Source of the DNA: Bacteroidaceae bacterium | GTDB taxonomy: Bacteria; Bacteroidota; Bacteroidia; Bacteroidales; Bacteroidaceae | Direction of reading: 5' to 3' | Assembly (NCBI GenBank): GCA_017560945.1 | Contig: JAFZDY010000048.1 | Coordinates: 1 to 49,044 of the forward strand | Length of the DNA: 49,044 nt | In this document: piece by piece, positions 46,245 to 49,044 of the stretch | Layout: every line of letters begins with the position of its first letter | How positions within the stretch are numbered: the stretch's first letter is position 1 | The notes under the pieces: generated by a model | Databases searched by the model: none | Seen by the model: only the letters and a program-made list of their open reading frames with translations | Told to the model about the DNA's origin: nothing | Position numbers and translations under genes: made by a program

Positions 46245-47654
46245 ATGAAAAGAAACCATCTCTGGATCATCCTACTGATGATGTTACCAGCAATATTCGC
46301 CGCTTGCGACGACAACACCGAAGGACTTGGCGAAAGCATGATGCCTGGTGAGGACAGCATCAGCATCAACCAGAAAGTATACAGTGCCACCAGCCGCTCG
46401 TTGTTGGCAGGTGACTCCATCCTGGCACGTACCTCGACCACCTATTTGGGACGCTATACCGACCCCACATACGGAACTTTCGAGGCCGACTTCATGACAC
46501 AATTCCACTGTGTGGAGGATTTCCAGTTTCCCGTAGGCGGTGTAGCCGGTGACACAGCCGTATCAGCAGAGATACGCCTCTACATCGACTCATACTTTGG
46601 CGACCCCTCTGCACCCTGCCACCTGAGTGTATATCCCCTGGATGTAGTGCTGGACGAAGAGACCAACTACTACACCGACCTCGTCCCCGAGGACTTCTAC
46701 GACGCTACACAGGCACCCATTGCCTCACGTCCCTACACGGCCAAGGACCAGACTATCCCCGACTCTGTGAGTGACAATAGCAACTATGTGCCCTACATCC
46801 GTGTGAAATTGCCCCGCGAGTTTGGTACCGACATCATTCGTAACTACTACGAACATCCCGAGCACTTCGCCGATGCAGGCGCATTCATCAACAATGTGTG
46901 CAAGGGCATGTACTTCAAGTGCGACTACGGCGATGGAAGCATCCTCTACATCCAGCAGGCACAGCTCAACATTACCTTCAAGTACTTCACCGTGAGCAGC
47001 AGTGGCAAGGCCGACTCGCTGATTTCTGTCGTAGCACAGTTTGCCGGCACACAGGAGGTGATACAAGCCAACCGCTTCAAGACCGACAAGGAGAAGTTGA
47101 AGGAACTCGTTGAGTCAAGCGGTGACTGCACCTACCTGAGAACCCCTGCAGGCATCTTCACCGAGGTAACACTCCCGTTGGACGAGATTGCCGAAAACCA
47201 CCTCTACGTGGGCGACACACTCAACTCAGTGAAACTCACCATCACCCGCTACAACGAGGCAACCAGCGATAAGGAAGGCGCCACATACAAGATGGGTGTA
47301 CCCCAAAAGATACTGATGGTGCGAAAGAAGGACATGTACACCTTCTTCGAGAAGAACCAAGTGATTGACAACAAGACCTCATACTTGGCCACCTTCAACT
47401 CCAGTTACAACACCTACACATTCAACAACATGTCCCAACTCATCACCAATTGCATCAAGGAGAAGGAGAATGGTGCAGAAGTGGACGAGGACTGGAACAA
47501 AGTGGTACTGATACCCGTAGTCACCACCACCGACACATCGGGCAACATCGTCACCATCCGCCACAATCTGAACCTCACCAGCACCCGATTGATGGGAGGA
47601 TTCAATCCTGGCAACGACCTGCAAGTGCGCATCACCTATAGCAATTTCAACTAA
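46245..47654 (+). CDS. DUF4270 family lipoprotein
   Basis: The frame opens at 46236; MKRNHLW at 46245 gives a clean signal peptide with lipobox AIFAAC (Cys about 20) and is preferred. 469 residues. Cues: EGLGESMMPGEDSISI, STTYLGRYTDPTYGTFEADFMTQF, then beta-rich sequence to TRLMGGFNPGNDLQVRITYSNF, the pattern of the DUF4270 family. Members are outer-membrane or periplasmic lipoproteins of unknown role. 97 bp after the GT5-like gene with no terminator between, so probably co-transcribed. Confidence 0.85.
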   Translation: MKRNHLWIILLMMLPAIFAACDDNTEGLGESMMPGEDSISINQKVYSATSRSLLAGDSILARTSTTYLGRYTDPTYGTFEADFMTQFHCVEDFQFPVGGVAGDTAVSAEIRLYIDSYFGDPSAPCHLSVYPLDVVLDEETNYYTDLVPEDFYDATQAPIASRPYTAKDQTIPDSVSDNSNYVPYIRVKLPREFGTDIIRNYYEHPEHFADAGAFINNVCKGMYFKCDYGDGSILYIQQAQLNITFKYFTVSSSGKADSLISVVAQFAGTQEVIQANRFKTDKEKLKELVESSGDCTYLRTPAGIFTEVTLPLDEIAENHLYVGDTLNSVKLTITRYNEATSDKEGATYKMGVPQKILMVRKKDMYTFFEKNQVIDNKTSYLATFNSSYNTYTFNNMSQLITNCIKEKENGAEVDEDWNKVVLIPVVTTTDTSGNIVTIRHNLNLTSTRLMGGFNPGNDLQVRITYSNFN

Positions 47655-47703
47655 CCATTGACCGCTATAGAGGCTATAAACTAAGAGAGCCCCCCTCTCA
47701 TAC

Positions 47704-47743
47704 AGATGAAGGTATGTAAAAAAATACCTTCATCTTTTTTTTT
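47704..47743 (+). terminator. Rho-independent terminator of the DUF4270 gene
   Basis: Perfect 12-bp stem AGATGAAGGTAT (47704-47715) with ATACCTTCATCT (47724-47735), 8-nt loop, then nine T. It lies 50 bp after the stop codon. Confidence 0.93.
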
Positions 47744-47983
47744 ATCTATACACGACTACATTATCACCATACGAGTGTGATACTTTCCATAATACCTTTC
47801 TAAGGTACACGTTTTCAGATTTTTCGCAGTAGCTTAACAACTCGTCTTCACTAACGTTCAGACGTATTGTTGAGTGCATTGCACGAAAAATGACAAAGAC
47901 AAAATAAACTTGCAGGGGAAATAAATCAACGGAAAGTTTTACCGGACAACAATAAAAAGATTTCCTCCCTAAATTAAGGATAA

Positions 47984-48045
47984 CCAAACTACAGAACTTT
48001 GGTCATCAAACTACAGAACTTTGGCTATCAAACTATAGAGGTTTG
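47984..48045. repeat. Palindrome set A, three units, 22-bp step
   Basis: CAAACTACAGAACTTTG at 47985 and 48007, and CAAACTATAGAGGTTTG at 48029: starts are exactly 22 bp apart. Each unit has CAAA(C) and (G/C)TTTG arms around a short centre. A different palindrome, GGTTC...GAACC, begins at 48051, again 22 bp on. Confidence 0.75.
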
Positions 48046-48075
48046 ATTAAGGTTCAATATTATTCGAACCAAACT

Positions 48076-48105
48076 CTCATCAAGCTACGCAAGTCAAGGT
48101 TCAAA
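48076..48105 (-). repeat. 30-bp segment shared with the window start
   Basis: The reverse complement of 48076-48105 matches 367-396 except at about two positions (core TGAACCTTGACTTGCGT). Both lie near ACCGGACA-type repeats, so the two window ends share a composite intergenic repeat. Confidence 0.6.
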
Positions 48106-48232
48106 AATACTATTGTTGTCTGGTAAACATCTATATGACTCTGTTTTTATCGATTTTACCGGACAGCAATTTCAATCAATTATCTCTAAATACACGAAAA
48201 TTAGCCTTAAAATATAGTATATTTCCCATTCT

Positions 48233-48311
48233 CACATATTGTGCAAGTTCTTTCTCACATTATGTGCAAATCGTCTTTCACATAGTGTGAGAATGCATTT
48301 TCACAACTGTG
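48233..48311. repeat. Palindrome set B, four units, 23-bp step
   Basis: Cores CACATATTGTG (48233), CACATTATGTG (48256), CACATAGTGTG (48279) and CACAACTGTG (48302) start exactly 23 bp apart. Flanks are TCT/TTT before and AGAAT or CAA after, and units 3 and 4 are longer palindromes ending TGTGAGAAT. Between units the sequence is not conserved. Confidence 0.8.
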
Positions 48312-48521
48312 AGAATAGTAATATATATAAATCATCATACTAAATGAGTGAGATTCTACCGATAATAAATATAGGTGTTTGATGTAAAAGAATTGGGGTA
48401 AAACCGTTGTGATAGTAAAAGGGTATAGTTAAAGATATACATAAATGGGTCGCCTCACATCGGGTACGAACCAGAATGCAATCTTTCAATGCTCCTCGAA
48501 CCTTTACTTTTTTTTAAAAAA

Positions 48522-48680
48522 AACTTAACACCCACAAAACACGTCCTAAGCCTCATCAGATAACGCTACAGCGTAATTTGATAATGCTTAAGCGAAAAGT
48601 TGGTAACGCTTAAGTGTTTTCATGTTTACGCTTAACCGTTATTTAATTACGCTTAAGCGATTTTTCATCACACTTAACTA
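48522..48680. repeat. Palindrome set C, about eight units, 21-22-bp step
   Basis: Core CGCTTAAGCG or a variant starts at 48522, 48543, 48564, 48585, 48607, 48629, 48650 and 48671 (steps 21, 21, 21, 22, 22, 21, 21). The unit at 48650 is perfect; those at 48585, 48607 and 48629 differ at one position each; the outer ones are weaker (AACTTAACAC, GTCCTAAGCC, CACTTAACTA). The array ends 166 bp before the first CRISPR repeat. Confidence 0.8.
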
Positions 48681-48846
48681 CTTGATAATCAATCACAGAA
48701 AAGGTGGTTTATTTCTATTTATTAGTGCATCAACCCATCCATATACAAACGTTAAATATAGACACATATCTGAAAGCCTTACTAAAAAACTTTACACTTC
48801 TTGTTTATATCAACAGAAGGAAATTGAACACATATACTTCAAACTT

Positions 48847-49044
48847 GTTGTGATTTGCTTTCAAATTAGTATCTTTGCAGAATAAAAGACAATTCCACCT
48901 GCATCATAATAATCAACTGTTGTGTTGTGATTTGCTTTCAAATTAGTATCTTTGCAGAATAAAAGACAATAAGGATGAGGAATATAACCGTTCAGTGTAT
49001 GTTGTGATTTGCTTTCAAATTAGTATCTTTGCAGAATAAAAGAC
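48847..49044 (+). CRISPR. Start of a type II-C-like CRISPR array (3 repeats, 2 spacers, runs off the window)
   Basis: Repeats start at 48847, 48924 and 49001, a 77-bp period: 47-bp repeat and 30-bp spacers (48894-48923 and 48971-49000). The third repeat is cut by the window end after 44 bases. All repeats are identical. The repeat opens GTTGTGATTTGC, contains AGTATCTTTGCAG and ends AAAAGACAAT. From memory, 47-bp repeats opening GTTGTGATTTGC are typical of Bacteroidota type II-C (Cas9) loci, and a GTTGT start is the tracrRNA-pairing end, so transcription is probably left to right. No cas gene or anti-repeat is visible in the window. Confidence 0.93.
48848..48877 (+). promoter_or_regulatory. 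Promoter-like signal inside each CRISPR repeat (first copy)
   Basis: Within the repeat, TTG at positions 2-4, 19 bp, then TATCTTTG at positions 24-31 reproduces the spacing of the tRNA-Asp promoter here (TTTG, 19 bp, TACCTTTG). Predicted transcription starts near repeat position 38, about 10 nt before the spacer. The same signal recurs at 48925-48954 and 49002-49031. Functional use is inferred, by analogy with Neisseria type II-C repeats. Confidence 0.5.

Larger units (their letters stand above)
47937..48127. mobile_element. Small element bounded by ACCGGACAACAAT inverted repeats
   Basis: TTTACCGGACAACAAT (47938-47953) and ATTGTTGTCTGGTAAA (48112-48127) are complementary at 15 of 16 positions, and bound 190 bp with no gene. 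A third copy, in direct orientation, is at 48154-48170, and another at the window start (127-147). Inside lies palindrome set A. No target duplication is obvious, so a mobile origin is a suggestion only. Confidence 0.45.
47655..48846. other. Gene-poor region of phased palindromes before the CRISPR array
   Basis: About 1.2 kb with no credible coding frame. The only frames are an 81-codon one on the minus strand (47742-47987) and an 87-codon one on the plus strand (48622-48885); the latter runs through the palindrome array into the first CRISPR repeat. The region holds a terminator, ACCGGACA-type repeats and three sets of evenly spaced palindromes, listed separately. Confidence 0.8.

Noticed and set aside
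47742-47987. 81-codon frame on the minus strand after the DUF4270 terminator
   Set aside because: It overlaps an ACCGGACA-type repeat and the first palindrome units, has no recognisable domain or ribosome-binding context, and its composition looks random.
48233-48680. Second CRISPR array
   Set aside because: The palindromic units are about 10-19 bp with 3-12 bp of filler and a 21-23-bp period; there are no spacer-length unique segments.
47655-48846. tracrRNA gene for the CRISPR array
   Set aside because: No stretch complementary to the repeat start (GTTGTGATTTGC) was found upstream of the array on either strand by eye.
48622-48885. 87-codon frame on the plus strand
   Set aside because: It runs through the palindrome array and into the first CRISPR repeat, so it cannot be a conserved gene.

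Overview
The window is from a Bacteroidota chromosome, most likely order Bacteroidales and of a Prevotella-like rather than classical Bacteroides type. The grounds are paired SusC/SusD outer-membrane genes, DUF4270 and fasciclin lipoproteins, TAnnTTTG-type -7 promoter boxes, and a run of proteins ending in type IX secretion (T9SS) type-A sorting domains. The exact genus cannot be fixed from sequence reading alone.

Layout. (1) 1-592: intergenic DNA with a hairpin terminator and decayed ATCCGCG-type repeats. (2) 593-16970, minus strand: a seven-gene nutrient-uptake or surface locus, transcribed FAS1 lipoprotein > SusC > SusD > FAS1 > FAS1 > SusC > SusD. (3) 17387-31197, minus strand: five T9SS cargo genes (a 1549-residue triplicated protein, two Omp28/thioredoxin-like proteins, a 1023-residue FN3-type protein and an S8 protease), ended by a strong terminator. 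(4) 31499-37255: a small glycan locus with a glycosyltransferase and flippase on the minus strand and three glycosyltransferases on the plus strand, divergent from a shared promoter region. (5) 37423-37591: two identical tRNA-Asp genes with a consensus promoter and a terminator. (6) 37974-43496: an ABC-type tripartite export operon (ATPase, TolC, HlyD) with no permease visible, divergent from a response regulator/histidine kinase pair. (7) 43497-43683: a long-hairpin, MITE-like element directly after the kinase stop codon. (8) 43863-47654: panC-panD, and divergently a short glycogen-synthase-like gene and a DUF4270 lipoprotein. (9) 47655-49044: about 1.4 kb with no credible gene.

Region 9 is the most unusual part. 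It contains three different sets of short palindromes, each repeated at a fixed 21-23 bp step (two helical turns). They are followed by the first three repeats of a type II-C-like CRISPR array (47-bp repeat, 30-bp spacers), which runs off the window end. Each CRISPR repeat carries what looks like a complete Bacteroidota promoter (TTG, 19 bp, TATCTTTG), with the same geometry as the tRNA promoter in this window. If real, each spacer would have its own promoter. No cas gene or tracrRNA is visible here; they would have to lie to the right or elsewhere.
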